Positions 43,395 to 52,960 of a stretch of DNA of 64,000 nucleotides are shown here, piece after piece (position 1 is the first letter of the stretch; each line of letters begins with the position of its first letter). The position numbers and the translations under genes are program-made. The notes under the pieces are model-generated. The model ran no database searches and was not told where the DNA came from. It saw nothing but the letters and a program-made list of their open reading frames with translations. Source of the stretch: JANMZO01 sp963763135 (GTDB taxonomy: Bacteria > Actinomycetota > Acidimicrobiia > Acidimicrobiales > JANYDT01). Location of the stretch: positions 1 through 64,000 of the forward strand of contig CAVXNJ010000010.1 in the NCBI GenBank assembly GCA_963763135.1, written 5' to 3'.

Positions 43395-43447
43395 CTGTTC
43401 TTGGAGCCCTCGCTGTTGAGGGACACGGTCGGAATCGAACCGACGAC
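43395..43447 (-). repeat. partial tRNA-Thr 3'-end copy 3
   Basis: The sequence TGTTCTTGGAGCCCTC, which in the true gene spans the 3' end and flank (43478-43494), recurs at 43396-43411. A 16-base insert follows and then GGTCGGAATCGAACCGACGAC. The fragment therefore copies both the tRNA 3' part and its downstream flank. Confidence 0.8.
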
Positions 43448-43487
43448 TGCGGCCTTAGCTTCGGATCGAAGCTTCGGGTGTTCTTGG

Positions 43488-43560
43488 AGCCCTCTGTCGG
43501 AATCGAACCGACGACCTTTTCCTTACCATGGAAATGCGCTACCGACTGTGCCAAGAGGGC
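43488..43560 (-). tRNA. tRNA-Thr (GGT)
   Basis: A 73-base cloverleaf: acceptor GCCCTCT with AGAGGGC, D arm GCACAGTCGGTAGCGC, anticodon arm TTTCC-ATGGTAA-GGAAA with anticodon GGT, T arm GTCGG-TTCGATT-CCGAC, discriminator T. Its 3' half is the source of the fragments at 42886-43447. Confidence 0.97.
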
Positions 43561-43661
43561 GGACCGGAAGATCGTAGCAGGGTGAGCGGGGCGCTAACGC
43601 ACCATTCTGCCGGCAGGCCCATTCTCAACACCGGCCGAGTTCCTGCCTACGATCAAACCCC

Positions 43662-44174
43662 ATGGCTGGCATCGATCTCCGCCGGTTGTCCCCCGCAGAC
43701 GCTGAGGCAACCCGTCGCATTTACAACCTGGAAGTCGTTGATTCCACCGTCACGATGGATCTGGTGCCCCGCAGCCTGTCCGATCAGCAACAGTGGATCG
43801 AGCGTCATTTGGGCGTCCACGGAGCTCTGGTTGCCGTCGACGAAGATCCGGTCACCGATCACGAGCGGGTCATAGGCTTTGCGTCGATTTCGCCGTGGAG
43901 GGAGAAGCCGGCGTATTCGACCACCGTAGAGAATTCCGTCTACGTCGACCGGGAGCATCAGGGGCGAGGAGTCGGTCGGATACTGCTCGACGGGATCTTG
44001 CATGTCGCGGCTGAATCGGGATTTCACGCCTGCATGGCCCGGATCGTGGCCGGACACGAGGCTTCCATCCGGCTCCACGCATCGCGGGGCTACGAAGTGG
44101 TTGGAACCGAGCGCGAAATCGCCCGGAAGTTCGGCCGCTGGATCGATATGACCGTCATGCAGAAGCTCCTTTAG
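43662..44174 (+). CDS. GNAT N-acetyltransferase, phosphinothricin acetyltransferase-like
   Basis: The 170-residue protein has the GNAT fold in order: N-terminal RLSPADAEATRRIYNLEVVDS, RVIGFASISPWREKPAYSTTVENSVYVD, the acetyl-CoA pyrophosphate loop HQGRGVGRILL and the C-terminal HEASIRLHASRGYEVVG. This matches the Pat/YncA group, which acetylates small amines (phosphinothricin, methionine sulfone). Whether it protects against an inhibitor or serves metabolism is unknown. It lies alone between tRNA-Thr and tRNA-Tyr and points towards the terminator at 44225-44248. Confidence 0.85.
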   Translation: MAGIDLRRLSPADAEATRRIYNLEVVDSTVTMDLVPRSLSDQQQWIERHLGVHGALVAVDEDPVTDHERVIGFASISPWREKPAYSTTVENSVYVDREHQGRGVGRILLDGILHVAAESGFHACMARIVAGHEASIRLHASRGYEVVGTEREIARKFGRWIDMTVMQKLL

Positions 44175-44224
44175 GCCGGGAGCCGTGTGCGTGAACCCGC
44201 GCGATGCCGGAGGAAGAAATGCAA

Positions 44225-44248
44225 AACGACGCCCTTGCGGGCGCCGTT
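44225..44248. terminator. terminator between GNAT gene and tRNA-Tyr
   Basis: AACGACGCCC and GGGCGCCGTT form a 10-bp stem with one mismatch and a TTGC loop. It lies about 50 bases after the acetyltransferase stop and 14 bases beyond the 3' end of the convergent tRNA-Tyr, so it likely serves both. Confidence 0.72.
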
Positions 44249-44261
44249 CGTGCAACTCGGG

Positions 44262-44342
44262 TGGGCCGGGAAGGATTTGAACCTTCGAAGCTCTCGCAGC
44301 AGATTTACAGTCTGCCCCCGTTGGCCGCTTGGGTACCGACCC
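44262..44342 (-). tRNA. tRNA-Tyr (GTA)
   Basis: An 81-base class II tRNA on the minus strand: acceptor GGGTCGG with CCGGCCC, anticodon arm GCAGA-CTGTAAA-TCTGC with anticodon GTA, a variable arm (TGCGAGAGCTTC region) and T arm GAAGG-TTCAAAT-CCTTC. It is the first tRNA of the minus-strand series Tyr, Thr, Met, Trp. Confidence 0.96.
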
Positions 44343-44375
44343 GAGTGTTGCGAACGGAGAGATTAGCCTTTCGGC

Positions 44376-44861
44376 ATGCCTTCATTTGACGTAGTTTCCG
44401 AAATCGACGAACAAGAAGTGAAAAATGCGGTCGACCAGGCGCAACGCGAAGTCACCACCCGCTTCGACTTCAAAGACACGAACTCCACCATTGAGCTGGG
44501 CGATGGCAAGATCACGCTCGCTTCGGTGACCGAAGATCGGCTCCGGGCGCTGCTCCAGGTGCTCGAGGAAAAGTTTGTGAAGCGCAATGTTTCGTTGAAG
44601 ACCCTCGACTACGGCAAGGTCGAGGAGGCCACGAAGGGCACGGCTCGCCAGGTCATCACGCTGAAAGCCGGTCTGAGCACTGACAAGGCCAAAGAAGTGA
44701 ACCGGGCTTTGAAGGAGTCGGGCCTGAAGGTGCAGTCGCAGACCCAGGGCGAAACGGTTCGCGTCACGGGCAAGAAGCGTGACGATCTTCAGGGAGCCAT
44801 CTCGTTCCTGAAGGAAAAGGACTTCGAGATCCCGCTGCAGTACAAGAACTTCCGCGACTGA
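44376..44861 (+). CDS. yajQ: YajQ-family nucleotide-binding protein
   Basis: The 161-residue product begins MPSFDVVSEIDEQEVKNAVD and holds two repeats of the YajQ fold (TTRFDFKDTNSTIEL, LEEKFVKRNVSLKTLDY, VRVTGKKRDDLQGAI, PLQYKNFRD). Members bind nucleotides or cyclic di-GMP; a transcription-linked role is known in some proteobacteria only. No clear ribosome binding site precedes the ATG, which lies 34 bases past the divergent tRNA-Tyr 5' end. Its stop is 19 bases from the convergent gene at 44883. Confidence 0.95.
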   Translation: MPSFDVVSEIDEQEVKNAVDQAQREVTTRFDFKDTNSTIELGDGKITLASVTEDRLRALLQVLEEKFVKRNVSLKTLDYGKVEEATKGTARQVITLKAGLSTDKAKEVNRALKESGLKVQSQTQGETVRVTGKKRDDLQGAISFLKEKDFEIPLQYKNFRD

Positions 44862-44882
44862 GCTCGCAGGCCGTTGGCGAGC

Positions 44883-46988
44883 CTATGAGGCAGGAACCTC
44901 GAAAGGCTTCGGGTCACTGAACCGGCGGAGCACGTTGGCGGTGATACGGGCCACGTCGTTGTCGTACCCGTCGTCGGCGAGTGCGCCGAACCAGGCGATG
45001 GAACCGGTCGAGAACACCGCACCGCCTCCGGCGATTTCGTAGAACACCATGTCGGCGCGCACCGTCGACATCGTCGAGGCATCCTTCACCGTGACGTGCA
45101 GCTCCTCTTTCGTGCGAAGCATCTGGTCGTCGTGATCGCGGGCCGAGGCGACGACTACTGCGTGTTCCGGTGAACCGAGCAACACGTCGTAGCGGTCGAT
45201 CTCCTGACCAGCGGCCCCGCCACCGACGCCGTGCGCGCCGATGATCTCGTCGTCGACCCCTTCGAAGATCCAGGCGGTGCGTTCCGGTGCGTCGAACGTT
45301 CGACGGTACGGGGCGCTGCGACCGAAGCCCTGTGCGGCGAAGCCAACGCCGCAGATCAAATTCGGGGCGCGGCCGAGACGTCGCCAAAGCCCTCCGTATT
45401 CACCGCCGAACGCGTGGTAGTACTCCCCCGGTTCGGCGATCCAGGCCCTCGTACCGTCTTCGGCCCGACGCAACTCCATTGCCCCTGGCCATGCGTCGGA
45501 GAAGGCGACCCGCCAGTAGAACCCGTTGCCGCCGAGGTACATCAACCGACCACCGTTGCGCTGCCAGTCTTCAAGCGTGTCGAGCATGTGCGTCGACCAG
45601 TACTCGGGGTGGCTTCCGGTCACGATCACCCGGTAGCCGTCGAGGGCCTCGGGCCCTTCTGCATGCAGATGCTCGTCGGTCACCACATCGAAGTCGACAC
45701 CGAGGTGATGAAGGAATCCGACGATGTTGCTGTCGGGGGTGAAACCCCACGTGTCGGCAGCGGGTTTGAGGTTCATCACCGGACGACGCCGGGACGAGAA
45801 CATCACCCCGCTTTTGTCGGAGTGGTACTCATAGTGGCTGAAGCCGACCTCGGGGTGGTCGCGAAGCCAGAGATGGTTCGGTGGGGTCGGTCCATCGCCC
45901 GGCCGCAGGATGGGGTTCACGAGGTGGATGCGCTGGTTTGCGTACGCCAGGTAGGTGGCCATGGGCGCGAGGAAGGCGACGTCGGCCCGTTTGGCCCGAG
46001 GCGCGGCGACAAAGAATGGCGTGCGGTCCTCACCCTCGGATGATCGGCTGCGGAAGCAGTAGATCCCGCTCGGAAGATCGGTCGGCACGGCGACGGTGGC
46101 TGTGGTCGTCCACTGCGCGTCGTAGAGATCGTCGGTGTGAAAGTGCACGGCGTCGTAGTGCCTCGGCGCGTGCTCCGGTGACTGGGCGGACCCGTCCCAG
46201 TGTGGCCCCCGCACGCCCCTGGCGGGCAACTGGTGCAGGATTCCATGCAGTGCGTGCGGGCCCCGGTCCCGCCAGAGATTGCCGGCCATTTCGAGCGACG
46301 CGTCCCAGGTGCAGGCCGCTTTGTCGGGCGTGGCACCCGGTTCGTTGGCGAACCAGAGTTCGGCGACGCGTCCATCGAAACCTCTTCCGACGGTGAGGGT
46401 GTCACCGGCCGGGCCGGCGACTAACGCAGTGGCTCCACAGGTTTTTGAAGTGCTGTCACCACCCGGCGAATGTGTGGCAAACGCTTCTACGACCAACTCC
46501 GCCGCAGCGTCCCGCACGTCGCATCGGAGGCGGTACCAGCGTCGTCGATCCAGTGGCCCGGTTGCCCCGGCCGAGGACGCATCCGCCGAAGAGTCGAGCG
46601 AGAAGCCGTTTCCCGCCCACCAGATCGTAAGCGCACCTAGGTTCAGTATCGGTTGTGGTTCGCTCGGAAGCATCGACGGCCAGACCGCGCAGCCGATCGT
46701 GAAGGCATTGGTCGCAAGTAGCGATGACGGTCCGAAAACCGCATGGCTTCCTGGACGCAACGCTTGAAACGTCCCGTCGACGGTGACCGGAAATCCCGGG
46801 ACATCAACGTCCGACTCGGCCAGACCGTAAACCGGGTTGTCGAGATCACCGCAGATCATGCGAACGATGTCGATTGTGACCGGTCCGCTGCGTTCGGCCG
46901 AGAGCTTCAGTTCGACCGTGTCGCCGCCTCGAACACTCACGGGTTCGCAGTATCCGACGAGTCGGACCTCGTTGTTGCGTGCGGTCAT
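44883..46988 (-). CDS. N,N-dimethylformamidase large-subunit-like protein
   Basis: This 701-residue protein resembles the beta subunit of N,N-dimethylformamidase: an N-terminal beta domain (VRLVGYCEPVSVRGGDTVEL), a LamG/concanavalin-like middle (about 90-260) and a C-terminal catalytic-type domain with PSGIYCFRSRS, HYEYHSDKSGV, NLKPAADTWGF, VTGSHPEYWS and GRLMYLGGNGFYWRVAF. Tyr and Glu residues in the last motifs fit the mononuclear iron site known for the Paracoccus enzyme, but I cannot assign each ligand. The small alpha subunit is not encoded nearby, so the substrate may differ. It is 33 bases downstream of the VOC gene and probably co-transcribed. Confidence 0.72.
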   Translation of the reverse strand: MTARNNEVRLVGYCEPVSVRGGDTVELKLSAERSGPVTIDIVRMICGDLDNPVYGLAESDVDVPGFPVTVDGTFQALRPGSHAVFGPSSLLATNAFTIGCAVWPSMLPSEPQPILNLGALTIWWAGNGFSLDSSADASSAGATGPLDRRRWYRLRCDVRDAAAELVVEAFATHSPGGDSTSKTCGATALVAGPAGDTLTVGRGFDGRVAELWFANEPGATPDKAACTWDASLEMAGNLWRDRGPHALHGILHQLPARGVRGPHWDGSAQSPEHAPRHYDAVHFHTDDLYDAQWTTTATVAVPTDLPSGIYCFRSRSSEGEDRTPFFVAAPRAKRADVAFLAPMATYLAYANQRIHLVNPILRPGDGPTPPNHLWLRDHPEVGFSHYEYHSDKSGVMFSSRRRPVMNLKPAADTWGFTPDSNIVGFLHHLGVDFDVVTDEHLHAEGPEALDGYRVIVTGSHPEYWSTHMLDTLEDWQRNGGRLMYLGGNGFYWRVAFSDAWPGAMELRRAEDGTRAWIAEPGEYYHAFGGEYGGLWRRLGRAPNLICGVGFAAQGFGRSAPYRRTFDAPERTAWIFEGVDDEIIGAHGVGGGAAGQEIDRYDVLLGSPEHAVVVASARDHDDQMLRTKEELHVTVKDASTMSTVRADMVFYEIAGGGAVFSTGSIAWFGALADDGYDNDVARITANVLRRFSDPKPFEVPAS

Positions 46989-47021
46989 CGTCGACCTCCT
47001 CGGTAGCCCGGCGACTCGTGA

Positions 47022-47651
47022 TTAGCGAAGTGTCAATTCGCCGTTGGGGGTAATCAGCGTGGCCGTGAGGCTTCGATCACCGGAGTTCACCGCTACATCG
47101 AGACCGATCGCCCCGAGGATCGCCCGGATCCGCTCGGGTTGCGGATGAGTGAGCATTAACGTCTGCAGATTCGTGCTGTGGGAAAGCGACACCGTCGGGT
47201 GCTCCGATACGAGCCAGTCGATGCAGAACGGCACGATAGGGTCGACAGTCGCGGGATTGGCCGCAGTGAGTTCCCATTCGAGAAGCACGCCGTCGGGACG
47301 CTTCCGAGACATCTCGAAGACCGTTCCCAGATCACCTCCGACGGCTGCGACCGCGGCGACCACGTCGGCCAGCGGTCGGTTCGGGCGGGCGCACCAGGCC
47401 GTGAGTCGGGCCTCGGTGAGATCGTCGACACCGAACGAGCGAGGGCCCGCCGGAGTCGGCTGGTCGGCGTCGGGACCGATCACCTCAAGGTACGTGGATC
47501 CACCCAAACCAGTCAACCAGTTGCGCGTTCCACGGCCGACGTGGGGGCCGCCCGGAACGAGATCAATGCCCCACTCCGATCGCAGATGTTCCACCGTGGC
47601 ATCGAGCGTAGGTGTGGCGTAGACGAGATGGTCAATCGTGGCGATGCTCAT
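47022..47651 (-). CDS. VOC/glyoxalase-like domain protein
   Basis: The 209-residue protein starts with IDHLVYATPTLDATVEHL and continues with GTRNWLTGLGGSTYLEVIGPD, FEMSRKRPDGVLLEWELT and a second half that matches the Glyoxalase_3-type VOC fold. The family binds metal and acts on varied small molecules. Its place just upstream of the dimethylformamidase-like gene (33-base gap) suggests the two act on the same compound, but no reaction is proven. Start is ATG 47651. Confidence 0.75.
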   Translation of the reverse strand: MSIATIDHLVYATPTLDATVEHLRSEWGIDLVPGGPHVGRGTRNWLTGLGGSTYLEVIGPDADQPTPAGPRSFGVDDLTEARLTAWCARPNRPLADVVAAVAAVGGDLGTVFEMSRKRPDGVLLEWELTAANPATVDPIVPFCIDWLVSEHPTVSLSHSTNLQTLMLTHPQPERIRAILGAIGLDVAVNSGDRSLTATLITPNGELTLR

Positions 47652-47717
47652 GGTGTGTCCTTGCCGTTTACGTCGTAGTTGATTCCCGAAAACTTAGAGC
47701 ACCGTTGCCCCGCCCGC

Positions 47718-47806
47718 AGGGTTGCGAAGCGGACCGGTGCGCAGACACAGGGTTGCGAAGCGGACCGGTGCGCAGACACAGGGTTGCGAAGCGGGCCGGT
47801 GCCCGC
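47718..47806. repeat. 31-bp tandem repeat, almost three copies
   Basis: The unit AGGGTTGCGAAGCGGACCGG followed by TGCGCAGACAC starts at 47718, 47749 and 47780, giving an exact period of 31 bp. The third copy has one change (GGGCCGG) and ends early. It lies upstream of the VOC gene. Confidence 0.9.
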
Positions 47807-47864
47807 CGCCAAAAACACAATGTGTGCAATGCCTTAGACCCGGTCTAAGAAAACGCACACACTC

Positions 47865-48135
47865 CGGCCCCGGCGAGGGTCGAGAGAAGTGAACGAGCGC
47901 TAGCGAGAGAACGCAGCGAGACCACCGAGACCGGATGAAGGCCGCCCGTGTTTGGGTGCCGAAGCGCAGCGGAGGCGGGGCCCTTCGCAGATCAGCTCAG
48001 CAACCCCGCGAGCAACGCGGCCCCGGCGAAGGCGCAGAGAGCGGAGGGAGCGCCAGCGAGTGGAGTGAGCGAGCTCCTGAGACCGGATGAAAGCCGCCCG
48101 TGTTTGGGTGCCGAAGCGCAGCGGAGGCGGGGCCC
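47865..48135. repeat. repeat family R2, two copies in reverse orientation
   Basis: Units at about 47865-47983 and 48018-48135 each run GGCCCCGGCGA...GAGACCGGATGAA-GCCGCCC and end in CGAAGCGCAGCGGAGGCGGG. They are reverse complements of the units at 4571-4876. The second halves (from GAGACCGGATGAA onward) are nearly identical between the two, while the first halves differ. Confidence 0.85.
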
Positions 48136-48149
48136 AAACACCATTAAGT

Positions 48150-48668
48150 TCAGTGGTAGCCCGAATGTATGTAGACGCAGGGAATGCCTTCGCTGTCGAA
48201 CATGAGCTTGTTGCGGGGGTCGTCTTCGACGGCCATGCGGAGTTCGAAACCGAAGGCCCGAAGCTCAGCGACGGTGTAGTGCTTGAAGTCGCGGGCGAAG
48301 GAGTAGTCGCCGTATTCGCGCATGATCAGGAGATCCCATCGGACCCCGTGCCGCTCAAGCCACTCCAGGGTCTCTTCCGAGACACTCGAGGGCCGGGCCG
48401 TACAGAGGATGATCTGCATGGCCGGATCGAGCAGGTGGCCCATGTTGGCGACTTCCTCGATGAGATCGTCTTTTCCGCACATCTCGAAGAACAGCTTCCA
48501 GTTCCGGCGAGCGCCGGTGACGAGAAACTGTCGGTGCGCCGCATCGGCCAGCACGCCGTCGATATCGAATACGGCGGCCGGACCGGGGGTCAGCATGCCG
48601 TTACGCCACCACCAGTTCTGCGGCACATACCGCAGCGCTCCGTATCCGCTACCCCCTGCCATCGTCAT
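48150..48668 (-). CDS. HAD-superfamily phosphatase (polynucleotide kinase 3'-phosphatase-like)
   Basis: The 172-residue protein has the HAD motifs: AVFDIDGVLAD with the nucleophile Asp near residue 35, ILCTARPS as motif II and AVEDDPRNKLMF as the metal-binding motif. The stretch CTARPSSVSEETLEWLERHGV-WDLLIMR is like the phosphatase half of T4 polynucleotide kinase, so a role in RNA or DNA end repair is possible. The ATG overlaps the stop of the preceding gene (ATGA), so the pair is translationally coupled. Residues before about 25 are not conserved and a later start is possible. Confidence 0.78.
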   Translation of the reverse strand: MTMAGGSGYGALRYVPQNWWWRNGMLTPGPAAVFDIDGVLADAAHRQFLVTGARRNWKLFFEMCGKDDLIEEVANMGHLLDPAMQIILCTARPSSVSEETLEWLERHGVRWDLLIMREYGDYSFARDFKHYTVAELRAFGFELRMAVEDDPRNKLMFDSEGIPCVYIHSGYH

Positions 48669-49246
48669 TGGTTACCTGAGCGCATCCGCTCATCGAGGAG
48701 GTAACCCATGACCAACTCATTCGGTTCATCGAAGTCGGCCATACGCGACCAGATCTCTTCGTGGTTCTTGACCCGGACGGCAACGCCGAGTGACTCGAGG
48801 GCGTTGCGAACGTCTTCGAAATCCTTTTCGTCGTAGGGGTCGGTCTGCTCCAGAAGGAAGTCGGTGAGGGTACGGCCACCCAGATCGAACTGGCCGTCGG
48901 GATCAACGATCACGATCGGCGAATCGGCGACGGACCGCCGTTCGTCGCCGACCCAGTAACCGATCAGTGATCCATCGAACACGTCGGCGATCCACCGGAC
49001 CTGGTTCGCCATCCGTTCGTATGCGGCTGCTGCAGCCGGTTCCACGCCGTCTTCGACCCGAAAGCCTTCGAGAATGTCGTCGTCGGATCCTTCGAACAGC
49101 GTCATCTCGTAGGCATCGAGAAGATCGGTGTCGTCGCGCAGTTGCGCAGCCCACAGCGCAGCCAGATCGTCGGGCACGGGCTGACCACCGAGGCAGTTGT
49201 GCGATACCTCATCCAGGACGGTTTGAAGTTCGTTCGATGACGCCAT
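48665..49246 (-). CDS. SMI1/KNR4 (SUKH)-like protein
   Basis: A 193-residue acidic protein. The central part AAAAAYERMANQVRWIADVFDGSLIGYW...SPIVIVDPDGQFDLGGRTLTDFLL has the pattern of the SUKH fold (helix, then strand with GYW, then D-x-GG before a final helix), though the match is weak. SUKH proteins often act as immunity or scaffold proteins. It is coupled by a four-base overlap to the HAD phosphatase gene. No toxin is recognisable next to it, so an immunity role is not supported. Confidence 0.62.
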   Translation of the reverse strand: MASSNELQTVLDEVSHNCLGGQPVPDDLAALWAAQLRDDTDLLDAYEMTLFEGSDDDILEGFRVEDGVEPAAAAAYERMANQVRWIADVFDGSLIGYWVGDERRSVADSPIVIVDPDGQFDLGGRTLTDFLLEQTDPYDEKDFEDVRNALESLGVAVRVKNHEEIWSRMADFDEPNELVMGYLLDERMRSGNQ

Positions 49247-49338
49247 ACGACCATTCTCGCCGATTCCGGGCAGGGCGACGATCTTTCTGCTGCGACGGGC
49301 CGGATTCGGGACTCGGAACGGGCCGTGACCGAGACGCC

Positions 49339-49370
49339 GAGTGCTGAATTCGCCACGGCGTCAGCACTCG
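49339..49370 (-). terminator. hairpin after the acetyl-CoA synthetase gene
   Basis: CGAGTGCTGA (49339-49348) and TCAGCACTCG (49361-49370) are a perfect 10-bp inverted repeat with a 12-base loop. It lies 19 bases after the acsA stop. No U tract follows, so the call rests on position. Confidence 0.6.
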
Positions 49371-49388
49371 AACGGCCCAGCTTCGGCG

Positions 49389-51350
<1,962 letters not shown>

Positions 51351-51448
51351 GGCAAGAGGTTATGCCAAAGCCGTGACCGACAACACACCGGCGGCACCCG
51401 ATGCGACGAACGGTTGAACGGCCGGCCGGTTGAACCGACGGCCGGGGC

Positions 51449-52528
51449 TCAGCCGGTCGACCCCGAGAACCGCTCGGTGGCGTGGGTGTCGCCCGGCCAG
51501 ATTCCCCGAAGATCGATCACGATCTGACCATCGGGAAACTCCGCCAGCGGCGTCGGCCACGAGAACGTGTGCAGGCCGTCGGTGCGGATTCCGAGAAATG
51601 AAAGGTCCAAGCGGAGGTCGGTGGCCTCGAGTGGTATGGGTGGCAGGTTGGTCACGAGCCCAGCGGTGATGGCCGTTGTCGCGTTGATCCGTCGGCCACC
51701 GATCGAATAGTTGGCGGTCGCTTTGACGAAGTACGTGCAGTGCGAGTTGTCGAGGTGGATCTGGATGGCCGAAACGTTCGTCGTCCATCCCGTGAGCACC
51801 GTGTCGCCGGAGAACGACGCGAACTCGAACGCGATCGGGACGAACGTTGTGGCCGCTGCACCCGGCGTCGACGGCCAGGTGTGGCTCTCCACCTGGCCGG
51901 TCGAGGTGGTGTGGAGATAGGTCGGGTTCGCGTTCACCCCGGCCTGGGCGACCATCGCGTTGACCGCTCCCGCCGATCCGACGATCGAGAACGAACTCTT
52001 GGCATCATGTGCGCCGACGTTTACCCCGCACGTCGCGAGGAGAACCTCCGTCACCACGCCGAAGCCCTGCGTGATTCGACCGTTCGTCGCCATGCCGATT
52101 TCCTCGGCCCGCTCGAGGAGCCAGTCCCGATTCGCCTTGATCTGATGCGCGTGGTCGACCAGGCCGCTCTGCCGAGCCAGCGTGAACGTCGACGAGATCG
52201 AACCCGACTCCGAGAACGACCATGTCGTCTGGAGGCCGGCGGTGATCTTCGAGCCGGTGATGGGATCGGTGAGTGTGCCGTCGAGCGGCACCTTCGCCGA
52301 GTGCTCCTGCACCGAGGACGACTGGATTTTCCAGGCGCTCGACCCCAGGTCGACATCGACGATGTTGGCCGACGGCAGCGCCGCGAGAAACTCGAAGCTC
52401 CCCGTCCCGGGATCCAGCACGCCGACCGCCCCTGGTGCAATCCTTCCGTCGAGGGTCCAGTTGCCCCAGTACGTCGGGTGCGACCCGCGAAGCTCGTCGG
52501 TGAGTGCGCGGTTCCATCGGTGTCTCAT
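51449..52528 (-). CDS. 359-residue protein of unknown function, coupled to a cupin gene
   Basis: From the ATG that overlaps the cupin stop the protein has 359 residues. It opens with RALTDELRGSHPTYWGNW and DGRIAPGAVGVLDPGTG, then has Ser/Thr-rich strands (GLQTTWSFSESGSISSTFTLARQSG), a helix (HAHQIKANRDWLLERAEEIGM) and a Gly/Ala/Val segment (QGFGVVTEVLLATCGVNVGAHDAK). The pattern of long strands around a Gly/Ala-rich amphipathic stretch could suit a membrane-inserting or self-assembling protein; this is speculation. No signal peptide. I do not recognise the family. Confidence 0.6.
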   Translation of the reverse strand: MRHRWNRALTDELRGSHPTYWGNWTLDGRIAPGAVGVLDPGTGSFEFLAALPSANIVDVDLGSSAWKIQSSSVQEHSAKVPLDGTLTDPITGSKITAGLQTTWSFSESGSISSTFTLARQSGLVDHAHQIKANRDWLLERAEEIGMATNGRITQGFGVVTEVLLATCGVNVGAHDAKSSFSIVGSAGAVNAMVAQAGVNANPTYLHTTSTGQVESHTWPSTPGAAATTFVPIAFEFASFSGDTVLTGWTTNVSAIQIHLDNSHCTYFVKATANYSIGGRRINATTAITAGLVTNLPPIPLEATDLRLDLSFLGIRTDGLHTFSWPTPLAEFPDGQIVIDLRGIWPGDTHATERFSGSTG

Positions 52529-52917
52529 TGTTCTCCGTTCGATTGGATTGAGATCTTGGCGGGAAGGCCGGCCACCGAGACTCTGGCCGGCGTGTCGGCG
52601 GGTGCACCCTTCAACTCGATGAGGATCTCCCGGAAGGTTTTGTCCGACGCGTTGATCGCTACCTCGGTGTCGCCCGGAGGTACGAAGAGCACGCTCCCGG
52701 GCTGTACCGGGATGGAGACCCTCGGCTTGCCGACCTGCTCGGCGTCGATCGACGCACCGTCGATCACGCACATGAGATAGGGAAGGTCATGACGGTGCCA
52801 GTCGGAGCTCTCCCCCGGTTCGAGCACCATCTCCCACACCCGAACGTGGTCGTTCTCAAACAGCACCCGGCTCGCCACATCACCGAGCGCTGCAGGAACC
52901 TGTTCTTCCGTCGTCAT
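52525..52917 (-). CDS. cupin-domain protein
   Basis: A 130-residue single cupin. ATG 52917 follows GAGGGAGG. Cupin motif 1 is EMVLEPGESSDWHRHDLPYLMCVIDG (His at 58 and 60 approx., with DW-RHD) and motif 2 is QPGSVLFVPPGDTEVAIN, in which the usual second His is replaced, so metal binding may be altered. It is coupled by ATGA to the 359-residue gene downstream. Proteins of this size serve as small-molecule sensors or simple enzymes; no substrate is evident. Confidence 0.75.
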   Translation of the reverse strand: MTTEEQVPAALGDVASRVLFENDHVRVWEMVLEPGESSDWHRHDLPYLMCVIDGASIDAEQVGKPRVSIPVQPGSVLFVPPGDTEVAINASDKTFREILIELKGAPADTPARVSVAGLPAKISIQSNGEQ

Positions 52918-52960
52918 GTTGCGACCTCCCTCGTCGGAGGCGACACTAGATCGGGATGGT

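Larger units (their letters stand above)
42798..43487. other. repeat-rich non-coding region between the island and tRNA-Thr
   Basis: A 690-base region with no credible gene; the open frames crossing it are in repeats and share no residue pattern between copies. It contains two R1 repeats, three partial copies of the tRNA-Thr 3' end (all listed separately) and presumably the promoter of the four-gene operon. Confidence 0.7.
47652..48149. other. non-coding region with tandem and R2 repeats
   Basis: A 498-base gap with no credible gene. It holds the 31-bp tandem repeat, an inverted repeat at 47832-47848 (CTTAGAC-CCG-GTCTAAG) flanked by GTGTGC and GCACAC, and two R2 copies. The inverted repeat may be a terminator or operator. 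Confidence 0.7.

Noticed and set aside
42886..43447. Additional functional tRNA genes
   Set aside because: Each copy has only a T arm and 3' flank. No D arm, anticodon arm or acceptor 5' half can be found upstream.
42893..43585. Open frames of 170-230 codons across the R1 repeats and tRNA-Thr
   Set aside because: They cross an intact tRNA and repeats, have repetitive low-complexity content and are open in several frames at once, as expected from GC-rich repeat DNA.
48665..49246. Toxin-antitoxin or polymorphic toxin immunity locus
   Set aside because: The SUKH-like match is weak and no toxin domain lies beside it; the coupled gene is a HAD phosphatase with a full active site.
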